A DNA stretch of 64,000 nt, taken from Psychrobacter glacincola. GTDB lineage: Bacteria > Pseudomonadota > Gammaproteobacteria > Pseudomonadales > Moraxellaceae. A program made the position numbers and the translations under genes. Positions 18,284 through 28,091 of the stretch are shown here, in pieces (position 1 is the stretch's first letter; each line of letters begins with the position of its first letter). The stretch covers positions 1 through 64,000 of the forward strand of contig NZ_CAJGZK010000018.1 in NCBI RefSeq assembly GCF_904846215.1, in the 5' to 3' direction. The notes below the pieces were generated by a model. That model saw nothing but the letters and a program-made list of their open reading frames with translations, was not told the DNA's origin and did no database searches.

Positions 18284-19447
18284 ATGCGCTCAACGGCCAT
18301 GCATGTAGCCGTAATTGCAGTGATGGCAACTGCGGTCATTGGGTGTAATCGAGGTATCAAGCCAGTCGTCAACGACCCGGTAAAATTGGTACAAATCGCG
18401 CAACCTATTAGTGTGTTGCAGCCGGTCTTTAGCACCGACCTCGGTAATAAAAACGTCAGTAAAAAAGACCCGCTTACTTTGCAAGTTGGCTATGCCAATT
18501 CGCAAATCGTTACTGCTTCGCGCGGTGGTGATCTGGTTGGTTTTGATAAAGCTGGTCAACGTTTATGGTCGGTGAATGTTGGTGATCAGATTACAGGTGG
18601 TGTTGCGATAGACGAGCTAAGCCAAACTGCTATTATCAGTACTCGCGGCGGTCTGGTTATGGCATTTGATAGCACAACAGGTGCAAAACGTTGGCAGCAA
18701 CAGCTCACCGGATCAGTGCTAACGCCAGCACTGATCAGCAATAACCGCGTTATCCTGTCAGCCAATGATGGCTTTTTGCATGGTTTGTCACTACAGACCG
18801 GTCAGTCAGTCTGGAAGTTTGCTACCCAAGTTCCTGCGATTAGTGTACGCGGTAGCGCTGTACCGACGTTACTGGATGCCAAAACCGCATTGCTAGCGAC
18901 TGCCGATGGACGTTTGCATGCTGTTACAGTAGATAATGGTTTGCCATTATGGTCAAGACGCGTTGGTGTGGGTACAGGTAGCAGCGAAGTTGAGCGCATG
19001 AGTGATGTTGATGGCATGCCGATTGTAGATAACAATCAGTTATTTGCTATCAGCTATAGTGGTCAGTTGCTCGGTATTGATTTGGCATCGCGCCAAGTGA
19101 TGTTTGTTAATGAGCTTGCCAGTTTAAAAGCCCTTGCAGTCAACAATCAGCAAGTGGTTGCGACGAGCTTAGACGGTAAAGTGGTTGCTTATAACCGCAG
19201 CAATGGCGCTGTCTTATGGGAAAGTGAAGAATTGGCCTATCGTCATTTGACCAATCCTATGATGGTTGGCAATTATATTGCAGTAGGCGACTTTGATGGG
19301 GTAGTGCATTTATTTGACCCAGCCACAGGTAAGATTGTCAGCCGTGTCCAGACCAAAGGCGCATTAACCAATTTGCAAGTACAAGGCAGCCGCTTAATGA
19401 CCCAAAGCACCTCAGGTCAAGTAGCGATTTGGCAGTTAGCACGCTAA
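18284..19447 (+). CDS. bamB: outer-membrane assembly lipoprotein BamB
   Basis: A lipoprotein subunit of the BAM complex with an eight-bladed beta-propeller built from PQQ-like repeats: LWSVNVGDQITGGVAID, KRWQQQLTGSVLTPAL, VWKFATQVPAISVRGSAVPTL, LWSRRVGVGTG, LWESEELAYRHLTNP. I chose ATG 18284 because AAAGG lies eight bases upstream and it gives a normal 20-residue signal peptide ending in the lipobox VIGC. ATG 18239 is the alternative and adds 15 residues. The yfgM-bamB-der order is conserved. A 170-base AT-rich gap with a small AGCACTA/TAGTGCT hairpin separates it from yfgM. Confidence 0.93.
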   Translation: MRSTAMHVAVIAVMATAVIGCNRGIKPVVNDPVKLVQIAQPISVLQPVFSTDLGNKNVSKKDPLTLQVGYANSQIVTASRGGDLVGFDKAGQRLWSVNVGDQITGGVAIDELSQTAIISTRGGLVMAFDSTTGAKRWQQQLTGSVLTPALISNNRVILSANDGFLHGLSLQTGQSVWKFATQVPAISVRGSAVPTLLDAKTALLATADGRLHAVTVDNGLPLWSRRVGVGTGSSEVERMSDVDGMPIVDNNQLFAISYSGQLLGIDLASRQVMFVNELASLKALAVNNQQVVATSLDGKVVAYNRSNGAVLWESEELAYRHLTNPMMVGNYIAVGDFDGVVHLFDPATGKIVSRVQTKGALTNLQVQGSRLMTQSTSGQVAIWQLAR

Positions 19448-19468
19448 TCTTAATGACTTGCAGTCCTA

Positions 19469-19501
19469 TTTAATGAGCATTTTTTAATGTTGCTCATTAA
19501 A
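19469..19501 (+). terminator. hairpin after bamB
   Basis: TTTAATGAGCA and TGCTCATTAAA are perfectly complementary over an 11-base T-rich loop. The T-run after the stem is poor. A second hairpin, AAACGCTG/CAGCGTTT, lies at 19545-19566. Either could end the bamB transcript. Confidence 0.55.
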
Positions 19502-19566
19502 CAGGTCACCTAATAGTAAGTTAGCTAATAGCAAAATGAACAGAAAACGCTGCATAGTCAGCGTTT

Positions 19567-19894
19567 AATGCCTTTTAAAATTGCTTGTTTACATATCAGC
19601 TTTCGCGTACGCTATGCGACCGGTGCATTGTTGACATTATCTATATATAATAGTGACAGATAATGTCCATATATGATGCAATCTTCTGAATATCATTTAT
19701 TCATTGTAAGATAGCCAAGAACTATTTTCTGTCTATCGTTTTATCTTATCATTCATTTAAATTTACGGTCAACTGCCACTATTCGCTGTTTTATTATCAC
19801 TATTTGGTACTTTGTCATAATAGCAGCTTTGTAAAAGAGATTTTACCTAAGTGGTCGCACTGTCCGTCATTGTGCCTTTCACTGAGAGTAACCC
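19567..19894 (+). other. der upstream region
   Basis: About 330 bases without a gene, AT-rich and free of obvious repeats. The gap and the hairpins before it suggest der has its own promoter rather than reading on from bamB. Confidence 0.35.
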
Positions 19895-21337
19895 ATGAGT
19901 ATCAAGCCTGTGGTCGCCTTAATTGGTCGTCCAAACGTCGGTAAATCCACCTTATTTAATCAGTTCACTAAAAGTCGGCAGGCATTGGTTGCTGATTTGT
20001 CAGGATTGACTCGTGATCGTCAATATGGTGATGCGACCTACGAAGACAAAGCTTTTATTGTCGTTGATACCGGTGGTATTGGTGAAGCGGACGATGGCAG
20101 AGGCGATATTGATGACTATATGTCTGAGCAGTCGTATACTGCCATTCATGAAGCCGACATCATTGTGTTTGTGGTCGACGCGCGTGCTGGTATGATTGGT
20201 GCTGACGCTGAGATTGGTAAGTTTTTGCATACTCTTGGCAAACCGGTTTATGTCGTTGCCAATAAAGTTGATGGCGTGCATGATTCGGCGCCTGCTGAAT
20301 TTTATGCATTAGGTCTAGGCGAACCCTATCCAATGGCGGCAAGTCACGGCCGCGGTGTCGGCAACCTGCTTGAAGTATTGACCGCTGATATGCCCAATCA
20401 AGAAAATATCATAGAGCCAAGAGGTTTGAAACTTGCCATTATCGGTCGTCCAAACGTTGGCAAATCGACTCTTGTTAACCGTTTGCTTGGTGAAGACCGC
20501 GTTGTCGTCTTTGATATGCCAGGCACCACTCGTGATAGTATCTATATCCCGTATAAGCGTGAGGGTAAAGATTACGTATTGATTGACACAGCTGGTGTTC
20601 GTCGCCGTGGTAAAATCGATGAAAAAGTAGAGAAATTCTCAGTTATTAAGACTTTGCAAGCCATTGAAGATTCTAACGTGACCGTTATTGTCATTGATGC
20701 TCATGAAGGTATCGTCGATCAAGACTTGCATATGATTGGCTATGCGTTGGACGCAGGTCGTGCTTTGGTCGTCGCGATTAATAAGTGGGATGGTCTGACT
20801 GCCGATCAAAAGAACTATATTAAGATTGAGATGGATCGCCGTTTCAACTTTATCCCTTATGTAAAAGTCCATCAAATCTCAGCCTTGCATGGTACGGGCG
20901 TGGGTAATTTATACCCGTCTATTTTGCGCGCTTATCAATCATCTATGTTTGAGGTATCAACCAACCGTTTGACGCAGATTTTGCAAGATGCCGTTACTGC
21001 CAATCCACCGCCAACGGTCGCTGGTCGCCGTATTAAGTTGCGTTACGCGCATATTGGTGGACACAATCCGCCCGTTATCGTGATTCATGGCAATCAGACT
21101 GGCTCGTTACCTAAGAGCTATCAACGCTATCTTGAAAATCAATTCCGTCAGGTATTTAAGTTAGAAGGCACGCCACTAAACGTGGTCTTTAAACTTAATG
21201 AGAACCCGTACGCTAACAAAAGCGATACGCCAACCAAAGCAAAAACCCAACAGCTGCGTCAACGTGAACGTAATCGTACGCAGAAATTTACCACCAAAGA
21301 TAAGCCGAGATTTACCAACAAAGATAAAAAGCGTTAA
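19895..21337 (+). CDS. der: ribosome-assembly GTPase Der (EngA)
   Basis: Der is an essential GTPase with two tandem G domains that acts in 50S subunit maturation. The 480-residue protein shows G1 motifs at residues 11-18 (GRPNVGKS) and about 185 (again GRPNVGKST), DTGG and DTAG G3 motifs, NKVD and NKWD G4 motifs, and the C-terminal KH-like domain with [22 protein letters not shown]. The last 35 residues are a strongly basic K/R/T tail of the kind thought to aid rRNA binding. GAGAG precedes the ATG. Confidence 0.97.
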   Translation: MSIKPVVALIGRPNVGKSTLFNQFTKSRQALVADLSGLTRDRQYGDATYEDKAFIVVDTGGIGEADDGRGDIDDYMSEQSYTAIHEADIIVFVVDARAGMIGADAEIGKFLHTLGKPVYVVANKVDGVHDSAPAEFYALGLGEPYPMAASHGRGVGNLLEVLTADMPNQENIIEPRGLKLAIIGRPNVGKSTLVNRLLGEDRVVVFDMPGTTRDSIYIPYKREGKDYVLIDTAGVRRRGKIDEKVEKFSVIKTLQAIEDSNVTVIVIDAHEGIVDQDLHMIGYALDAGRALVVAINKWDGLTADQKNYIKIEMDRRFNFIPYVKVHQISALHGTGVGNLYPSILRAYQSSMFEVSTNRLTQILQDAVTANPPPTVAGRRIKLRYAHIGGHNPPVIVIHGNQTGSLPKSYQRYLENQFRQVFKLEGTPLNVVFKLNENPYANKSDTPTKAKTQQLRQRERNRTQKFTTKDKPRFTNKDKKR

Positions 21338-21556
21338 TGTAATCATATTAGTGCTTTAGTAGTGAGCAGATAAAAACCCTTTGATACTATCTCTATCATG
21401 CTTTTTAAATGTGCTTTGTCGTGACGGCTGTATCAGTTGTCATGGCATTTTACAATTTTAGGCACTATTCGTTAATTGCTTTAAAATATCAATTTTCACT
21501 ACTGCTATAGAATACCTGTACTATAATCAGAAGTTGTCTTAACTCAGTTGAGTGAT

Positions 21557-23413
21557 ATGAACAACCGTCCGCCTCAAACACTTCCTACGCTTATTTGGCA
21601 CTCTATCATGCAGACCATGGTTTTGGCTGTATTGGCAGGTCTTTTAGTATCTTTTATCTATGGCTTTGTTCACTATTACAAAGACACGCGTCAGCACATT
21701 CAGGATTTGGCGACTTTACTGACCATCAGTGCATCGGTAGCAGATTCCACCGATATCGTTGATGAACAAATACATTTTTTGTTAGAAAAAGAGCAAGGCA
21801 TCGAGAGTATTTTGTTTTATACCACCTCTCAGCCTATTGTTGACGCCAATCAATCAAGAGATGATTGGAAAAATGCGTTATTTGCTAATACAGTCAGCTT
21901 CAATTATCCAGTCGTTGGCGATCCTACTAACAAAATTCTTTCAGCTAAAGAAGATGCTTTGGTTGGTTATCTTAATATCACCTTAGATGTAGCAACGCTG
22001 CGCGAGAATTGGATTAAAAAGAACCTACTGCTATGGCTTATGACAACGCTATTGGCGATTATTTGGGCATTATTTATCCTGCGTAAGCTGAATTGGCCGT
22101 CGAAAGATATCGCCAGTTTGACTGCGGCGTGCGATATGGTCATAAAAAATTCAGAGCTTAATCAGTTACCTCTTATTCCGCAGCGTTTTGAGTTTCAGGA
22201 ATTGGCACAGATTAAACAGGCTTTTATTATCCTATTTGATCGTCTGCAAATTGCAAAGCAAGACTATCAGGCGCTGGCGGTTTTTGAGCAACAAATACAT
22301 CACAAAGACGTGTCGCTTGATGCACAGCTACATAATTTCCAAAGTATGATTACCCATGAGCTAAAAACTTCACTAAATGCGATCGTTGGCGGCTTGCAGC
22401 TATTGGATGATAAGAAGTTAGATCACGAGCAAAAAGACGCGGTCGATATTATCCGAGAAGGTAGTGACAAATTGGTCTTGACCTTGGATCAAATCATTCA
22501 GTTAAATCAACTGCAAAAAGGTCAGATTAGCCTGCATGTACACGAATTTAATCCATTACAATTAATCGCTGATCTATTAGCGGATTTTGAGCCAGCTATT
22601 AACAATAAAGGCTTAACGTTAATCAGTCGTATTCATCATATTGATTATATTCTCGAAGGCGATGCCGAAAGAATACAGCAAATTTTGGCGATACTGGTCA
22701 GTAATGCGGTGAAGTTCACACCAGCAGGTCAAATCACCATTACTTCGCAACTGACCCATTTTGATAAGAGCAGTCGCTGGCAAATTAGCGTGAAAGACAC
22801 CGGTATCGGGATTGATAGTAATTTTATCGAAGATATTTTCAATCCGTTTTTTCAGGTAGATTCATCGCAAACTCGTCAGTACGAAGGGTCGGGAATTGGT
22901 CTGCCAGTGGTTAAGCAAATGGCTCAGTTGATGGATGCCAGCGTTGAAGTGGATAGTACGTTAGGTATTGGCACGAATTTTACGATTACTATTCCTCTGT
23001 CCCATAAACCCCACTCTCAACAGCAGCACCATCTGCGTGGCTTAAAAATTATTTATTATTACTACCATGAAAAAGGGTTGTTGGTAGATGAATTACAGCA
23101 TTTAGGTGCTGATGTTGTGTGCTATCAACATGAGCAACTGGTTATCGATGAGATACATGCAAAGCAATTTGACATACTGATGTTTGCAGAAGATGTGTTC
23201 CCCAGAAAGGCGGCGTCATTAGCGAGTCGTATTCGTGCCGCCGAGACAGAGTCTCGAACGTTACTAGTATTTTGGTATCCACAACAGCAAGCACAACATT
23301 TAGCCGATTTTGAGTTTGTTTTAAAAACGGCAGGTATAGACTATTGCGAAGTGGCCAAATACAAGGGCAAAGCGCTGAGTGATTTGTTAAAAAGCTGGTT
23401 GTCATGGTCATAA
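21557..23413 (+). CDS. membrane sensor histidine kinase with degenerate receiver (BarA/GacS-like)
   Basis: A 618-residue kinase. Layout: membrane helix about 18-37, a periplasmic sensor region, a second membrane helix about 156-175, a HAMP-like linker, a HisKA domain with phosphoacceptor H267 in MITHELKTSLNA, and a HATPase_c domain with VSNAVKFTPAG, DTGIGI and the EGSGIGLPVVKQM G-box. The C-terminal 120 residues look like a receiver fold but lack the phosphorylatable Asp (FDILMFAEDVFP), and no HPt domain follows. The sensor and kinase parts recall BarA/GacS. ATG 21557 was chosen; TTG 21548 is possible. The stop lies one base before a family A repeat. Confidence 0.85.
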   Translation: MNNRPPQTLPTLIWHSIMQTMVLAVLAGLLVSFIYGFVHYYKDTRQHIQDLATLLTISASVADSTDIVDEQIHFLLEKEQGIESILFYTTSQPIVDANQSRDDWKNALFANTVSFNYPVVGDPTNKILSAKEDALVGYLNITLDVATLRENWIKKNLLLWLMTTLLAIIWALFILRKLNWPSKDIASLTAACDMVIKNSELNQLPLIPQRFEFQELAQIKQAFIILFDRLQIAKQDYQALAVFEQQIHHKDVSLDAQLHNFQSMITHELKTSLNAIVGGLQLLDDKKLDHEQKDAVDIIREGSDKLVLTLDQIIQLNQLQKGQISLHVHEFNPLQLIADLLADFEPAINNKGLTLISRIHHIDYILEGDAERIQQILAILVSNAVKFTPAGQITITSQLTHFDKSSRWQISVKDTGIGIDSNFIEDIFNPFFQVDSSQTRQYEGSGIGLPVVKQMAQLMDASVEVDSTLGIGTNFTITIPLSHKPHSQQQHHLRGLKIIYYYYHEKGLLVDELQHLGADVVCYQHEQLVIDEIHAKQFDILMFAEDVFPRKAASLASRIRAAETESRTLLVFWYPQQQAQHLADFEFVLKTAGIDYCEVAKYKGKALSDLLKSWLSWS

Positions 23414-23414
23414 A

Positions 23415-23552
23415 AATATTTAAAATATCTCAAAAACGCTACAGTGCTGCTGGTATAAATTTTTTGCAGCCTCTGTCTGCATAGGCACAGCAAGCAAGAA
23501 AAATTAATATCAGCAGTACTTGATGTATCGATATTGCTTTTCTCTGACTATA
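23415..23552 (+). repeat. family A palindromic repeat, copy 2 (138 bp)
   Basis: Nearly identical to the copy at 4990 over its full length, with the left end degraded to AATATTTAAAATATC and the right end TGACTATA intact. Inverted arms AGTGCTGCTGGTAT and ATATCAGCAGTACT flank the core. It starts one base after the kinase stop codon, between convergent kinase and dacC genes. Confidence 0.85.
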
Positions 23553-23576
23553 TTTAAAATAGAAAGTTTTAAACAT

Positions 23577-23609
23577 AAAAAAGACGCCTCGATATGGGGC
23601 GTCTTTTTT
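23577..23609. terminator. bidirectional terminator, sensor kinase / dacC
   Basis: AAAAAAGACGCCTC pairs with GGGGCGTCTTTTTT across a five-base loop, with T-runs in both directions, between convergent genes. Confidence 0.9.
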
Positions 23610-23657
23610 ATATCGATGTCATAATTGAAGTATTATTTCAAAACACCCTCATTTTGC

Positions 23658-24824
23658 TTAAAATAAGTTCTGTGCCCAACGCGAGAAACGTTGCCAGATA
23701 CGGCTCATAAAGCCTGATTGCTCAATATCGCTTGTCGCAATTACAGGTACAGAAGCAACTGCTTTGCCATCGATAACAGCCATCATTTTACCGATTTCTT
23801 GGCCCTTTTTGATAGGTGCTTCTAAGCTTTCAGGAATATCGACCACCGTAGTGATTTTATTCTTTTGCGTCTTAGTGGTTAGAATCTGTAAATTATCAGC
23901 CGTCGCCACTTCTATCTCTTTTGCTTCACCAAACCAGACAGGAATTTTGCCGACAAATTGCCCAGCAGGTGCTTGAGTAACGGTTGTGAAGTGACCAAAA
24001 CCCCAGTTAAGTAATTCACGTGACTGATCGGCACGTGCTTGCTGACTGTCAGTGCCCATGATAACAGAGATTAGACGCATACCTTCACGCTTGCTTGAAG
24101 CTGCCAAGCAATAACCGGCTGCATCCGTATGTCCTGTTTTTAGACCATCAACTGTCGGATCGGTTGCCAATAAAGCGTTACGGTTACCTTGGGTGATACC
24201 ATTGTAAGTGAATTCTTTTTCTGAATAAATGCCGTAATAGTCGCCGCTGTTTTTGATAATAGCGCGTGACAGTTTGGCCAAATCTAGAGCAGATGCTTGG
24301 TGACCCTCATCAGGCATACCAGTAGAGTTGACGAAATGACTATTCTTCATACCAATCTTTTGCGCTTGCTCATTCATCAAGATAGCAAATGACGCTTCAC
24401 TACCAGCGATATGCTCCGCCATCGCTTTTGAGGCATCATTACCTGATTGGATAATAATGCCGCGTAGCATATCGATGACACTGGCGCTTTTATTCACCGG
24501 TACATACATGCACGACTGGCTACTACTGCCGCGGCACCAAGCGTTTTGACTCATCAATACCTGATCGGTTTCTTTGAGGTCACCTGATGCTAAGCGCTGC
24601 TCAATGATGTAACTGGTCATCATTTTCGTCAAAGACGCTGGCGGTAGGGCTTGATTGGCATTTTTCTGAGCCAAAATTTCACCCGTGTTATAGTCCATTA
24701 ATACATAGGCAGTATTCTCCATCTCAGGCGACTGTATGGCTGCACTTGCCATCACTGCAGCCATAGAAACACTGACACCCACTACCAGCTGCACCAGCTG
24801 TTTTTTCACACGCTTTACTGTCAT
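23658..24824 (-). CDS. dacC: D-alanyl-D-alanine carboxypeptidase (PBP5/6 type)
   Basis: A low-molecular-weight penicillin-binding protein that trims the terminal D-Ala of peptidoglycan pentapeptides. The 388-residue precursor has a signal peptide (cut near MASA), catalytic S64xxK67 in PPASLTKMM, S125GN, and K227TG in VDGLKTGHT. A PBP5 C-terminal beta domain and an amphipathic tail (SGFMSRIWQRFSRWAQNLF) for membrane attachment follow. Two cysteines, C95 and C103, flank a short insertion near the active site, where E. coli PBP5 has none that I recall. The choice between dacA and dacC is arbitrary. Confidence 0.93.
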   Translation of the reverse strand: MTVKRVKKQLVQLVVGVSVSMAAVMASAAIQSPEMENTAYVLMDYNTGEILAQKNANQALPPASLTKMMTSYIIEQRLASGDLKETDQVLMSQNAWCRGSSSQSCMYVPVNKSASVIDMLRGIIIQSGNDASKAMAEHIAGSEASFAILMNEQAQKIGMKNSHFVNSTGMPDEGHQASALDLAKLSRAIIKNSGDYYGIYSEKEFTYNGITQGNRNALLATDPTVDGLKTGHTDAAGYCLAASSKREGMRLISVIMGTDSQQARADQSRELLNWGFGHFTTVTQAPAGQFVGKIPVWFGEAKEIEVATADNLQILTTKTQKNKITTVVDIPESLEAPIKKGQEIGKMMAVIDGKAVASVPVIATSDIEQSGFMSRIWQRFSRWAQNLF

Positions 24825-25074
24825 AGATTGTTACACCGCATCATAAAAACAAATGTATCTGTCACTTATACCCAACACCACATCTTTAAACAATCTTTGG
24901 CAGACTGTCTTAAATCTCAGGTTAAACCATGGATTTTTTGAGAGTAGAGGAGACTAAAGCAACGGACATAAAATTAACGCCTTATCTTAGCAAAATGCCG
25001 CCCGATGGGGAAACGATAAATACAATAAAATAAGACTGGACTAAAATAGAGTGAGTAATTTTGTAAAATTTGCT
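24825..25074. other. dacC upstream region
   Basis: About 250 bases with no gene; it should hold the dacC promoter. AT-rich, with no repeat or hairpin recognised up to the terminator that follows. Confidence 0.35.
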
Positions 25075-25130
25075 CACAAAAAAGCTTGCTGTTATTCCTA
25101 TGATTTAACAAGGATAACAGCAAGCTTTTA
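25075..25130 (-). terminator. terminator of the secreted-protein gene
   Basis: On the minus strand a stem of about 17 bp (GGATAACAGCAAGCTTT in plus orientation at 25112-25128, pairing with 25081-25098 with one bulge) is followed by a run of six T. It lies 173 bases beyond the stop of the upstream gene at 25303. Confidence 0.8.
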
Positions 25131-25302
25131 TAGCAGGTGACTTGAACGAATAAGGGCTTAAAATCATCTTACGACCATACTAATTCAGTATGTTTACAGG
25201 GAGTTTAAATAAAGATGCCATTGGATGATTGTCGTTAATGATAAAGATCGTCATCTACTTAATATCCGTTAGTTGACGTCGCTTGGCCATAAAATATGAC
25301 TA

Positions 25303-25737
25303 CTAATATTCAGCGTCTGCTAAATCTTCACACAAGGCTTTGTTTTCTTGCTTAGCAAAGCCCATTGTCCAGCTACGAATACCTTGCAGAATTTGACGGT
25401 AATCTTGCTGAGTAGACAAGTACTGGATAGCCGCTTTTGGGTCTTCTAATGACGGCATCAACTCATGAAGCTGCACGTTATAAGACTTATAAAAACGCTG
25501 TTTTTGCTTACCATTTAGCATGGGCGGGCATATCTCTGATAGCACTTGCATCACCGCAATTTCATGTTTGGTGATATTGATACCAGATAAATCTAGAGGT
25601 ATGGTTGTCGCAGCATTAGGCGCAGCATTCGTTGCTTGAGACAGCATAGCAATAGACGTTATCAGTGCTGCCAGTCCGACTTTTGAGGCACTCTTTGCCA
25701 CCAAAGAAGCCGTAGATAATATCGATTGATTTTTCAT
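25303..25737 (-). CDS. small secreted protein of unknown function
   Basis: A 144-residue protein. Residues 1-38 form a long signal peptide (basic start, then VGLAALITSIAML, probable cleavage after ATNA). The mature part is about 105 residues and mainly helical, with two cysteines (C69 in EICPPMLNG and C136 in ALCEDLAD) that could form a disulfide. I do not recognise a characterised family; similar small secreted proteins occur in Moraxella and Psychrobacter as far as I recall. It has its own terminator and sits alone between dacC and surE. Confidence 0.72.
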   Translation of the reverse strand: MKNQSILSTASLVAKSASKVGLAALITSIAMLSQATNAAPNAATTIPLDLSGINITKHEIAVMQVLSEICPPMLNGKQKQRFYKSYNVQLHELMPSLEDPKAAIQYLSTQQDYRQILQGIRSWTMGFAKQENKALCEDLADAEY

Positions 25738-26269
25738 TCAGTATCACACTCGCTTATCTTTATTTAATGGTGCTATGTTAATGGGTAAAAAAACAAATGT
25801 CACATAAAATATTGCTTTATGTGTAGAGATATTGTGAGCCAAATCAAGTATTCAGCAACATATCCGTATTATAAATCGGTAAGTTACTTCAACATAAAAG
25901 TATAAGCTGTAATTGTTGTGGGTTGTAGCCTACTGTAACCTCAGAGTGGGTTTTTAATGCTGAAAACTAGGGGTCTTACTATGGATAAATCACTTGTTAA
26001 AATGAAGTGTTATGCAGATTGTGTATAAAGAGCGGGTTCGTGTCTAGGTACTATTAGGGTATAATCGCCCGAAATAATCAGCGCTATATCATATTTCAGT
26101 AAATATAATCGGTCAATATTAACAGCAAATACAGCTTTGATTATTATGCTTTTAAATACAGTGCTTTTAAATACAGTACTTTTAATATCAATAGCGATGA
26201 TTATAGCAACTTTACGTGAATAACGTAGATAAGCGGATGAACGGTCATTCATAAATAGATTGAGTAAAT
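25738..26269. other. intergenic region upstream of surE with short tandem repeat
   Basis: About 530 bases without a gene. At 26148-26177 the 15-mer GCTTTTAAATACAGT is repeated twice perfectly in tandem, and a decayed third unit (ACTTTTAATATCA) follows. The rest is AT-rich and should contain divergent promoters for the secreted-protein gene and surE. Confidence 0.6.
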
Positions 26270-27079
26270 ATGAAGATTTTAATGAGCAATGACGATGGAG
26301 TTTATGCACCAGGTTTGCTGGCGTTATACGAGGCATTATCTACTATTGCCGAGGTCATGGTGGTTGCGCCAAATAGTGAGCAAAGTGGCTGCGCCAGTGC
26401 CTTGAGTATCACCACACCCTTATATACGCACCAATTGCCTTCTGGTTTTATTGCTGTCAATGGCACACCGGCTGACTGTATTTATTTGGCATTGCATGAG
26501 TTGTATCCTGAGACAGATTTCGATTGTGTCATTACAGGGATCAATTCAGGCGCTAATCTCGGTCAGGATGTTTTATTTTCTGGTACCTTTGGGGCGGCAT
26601 TGACTGCTCAGATTTTTGGCATACCCGCTATCGCAACCTCATTGGTGGGCGGCGGAGCAAAAGGCAGTGAACAAGAATGTACCACTCATTATCGAACAGC
26701 AGCAGATGAGATTGTTAAGTTATTGACAGATACGCCAATATTGGATATTTGCAAAAATTTGCCCTATCACGTATTAAACGTTAATATTCCTGATGTGAGT
26801 AATGCTAGTGAGATCAACGGTCGCAAAATGACAACTTTGGGGCATAGGCAAATAGCGCGTCCTGTCCATCATGTGGTTGATCCACGTGGGCGAGATGCAT
26901 ATTGGTTGTCACTACGCAAGCGTCAGGATACATTGGCAGACAGTACTGATCGTGATTCGTCTGGCATTATTATGACCGATGATCAAGCGGTTGCCGCAGG
27001 TTACATCAGTCTATCACCTGTGCGCCTGCATCATACCCCAGCCGCTGCACTCGATATGCTATCAGCGTTAATGCTGTAA
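26270..27079 (+). CDS. surE: 5'-nucleotidase / stationary-phase survival protein SurE
   Basis: A metal-dependent nucleoside monophosphatase. The 269-residue protein has the metal-binding D8-D9 in MSNDDGVYAPG, the VAPNSEQSGCASALS segment with the catalytic Ser, VNGTPADCIYLAL, and GINSGANLGQDVLFSGTFGAA carrying the Asn ligand. A late SLSPVRLHHTP segment fits the family C-terminus. The usual partner nlpD follows after 123 bases; pcm, which lies between them in E. coli, is missing here. Confidence 0.95.
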   Translation: MKILMSNDDGVYAPGLLALYEALSTIAEVMVVAPNSEQSGCASALSITTPLYTHQLPSGFIAVNGTPADCIYLALHELYPETDFDCVITGINSGANLGQDVLFSGTFGAALTAQIFGIPAIATSLVGGGAKGSEQECTTHYRTAADEIVKLLTDTPILDICKNLPYHVLNVNIPDVSNASEINGRKMTTLGHRQIARPVHHVVDPRGRDAYWLSLRKRQDTLADSTDRDSSGIIMTDDQAVAAGYISLSPVRLHHTPAAALDMLSALML

Positions 27080-27202
27080 GATGAATCGAATATTGATGAT
27101 GGCAGCTAAGATAGCTAAACACTTAAACGGTATAACAGTTAGCAAAATGCTTGTGAGTCACACAAGGAGTTTGTACGTAACATAAAGAATAGGAAATCTT
27201 GT

Positions 27203-28006
27203 ATGAAGAAGCTTATTGCTGGATCGCGATTTATCACAGTGGCATTGCTGGGCACGGTGGCTGCTGCCACAGTAACGATGGTAGGCTGTGCTACCAAGCC
27301 AACTTATCAATCAGCTAGCCAAGCGGGACCGAAGATTATCACCAATAATCAAGGGGTTCCTAACTATCATCGTGTACAGCGCGGCGATACGGTCAGTCAA
27401 GTGGCGGCGCGTTATAATCTTAATTTCCGCCAAATTGGTGCACTGAATGGCTTAGACAGTAAATACACCATTTATAGTGGTCAGTGGCTAAAACTGTGGC
27501 AAGGAGAACCGGCGCGCGATAGCAATAATAATCGCTACAATACTCAATCTGTACCAGTACAACCAACCTATACGCCGCCTATGACAAGCACCCCTAACTA
27601 TTCACAACCGCCTGTCTATGAAGTGACTGCCAATGCAACGTCAGGCTATGAATATCCGACTCGCAATCAAATAACGCGTAATTTTGACGCCGCATCTGGC
27701 ACGATGGGCATGTGGTTTGCCGGTAACGCTGGCGATTCGGTGCAGGCGAGCCAATCAGGTACGGTTCTTTATTCGGGGAACGGGCTGCCAGAGTATGGCA
27801 ACTTGATTATGATTCGTCATAGTGATAACTATATCACTGCCTATGCGCATAACAGCCAGCTGTTGGTTAAAGAAGGCGATAGCGTTCAGCGCGGTCAACG
27901 TATCGCAAATATGGGTAATAGTGGTCAGACCAATCAAGTGGGTTTGGAGTTTCAAGTACGCTTAAATGGTAACCCTATCGATCCACGAGCGGTACTAGGG
28001 CGTTAA
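27203..28006 (+). CDS. nlpD: NlpD-like LysM/LytM lipoprotein
   Basis: A 267-residue lipoprotein with lipobox ending at C29 (VTMVGC), a LysM domain (YHRVQRGDTVSQVAARYNLNFRQIGALNGL) and a C-terminal LytM/M23 domain. The zinc-binding residues are lost: the usual HxxxD position reads GMWFAGNAGD, and the usual HxH-type motif reads LEFQVR, although AYAHNSQ is kept. This is the pattern of NlpD and EnvC, which activate amidases for septum splitting rather than cut peptidoglycan. Placement after surE agrees. A Pro/Thr/Asn-rich linker separates the domains. Confidence 0.92.
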   Translation: MKKLIAGSRFITVALLGTVAAATVTMVGCATKPTYQSASQAGPKIITNNQGVPNYHRVQRGDTVSQVAARYNLNFRQIGALNGLDSKYTIYSGQWLKLWQGEPARDSNNNRYNTQSVPVQPTYTPPMTSTPNYSQPPVYEVTANATSGYEYPTRNQITRNFDAASGTMGMWFAGNAGDSVQASQSGTVLYSGNGLPEYGNLIMIRHSDNYITAYAHNSQLLVKEGDSVQRGQRIANMGNSGQTNQVGLEFQVRLNGNPIDPRAVLGR

Positions 28007-28091
28007 ATTTCTTATTGTTTGGCTATTAAATGGAATTATCTAAGCCATATTGCAGCATTGCCACCTTACTTACGGATACTTGAGACCTCTT

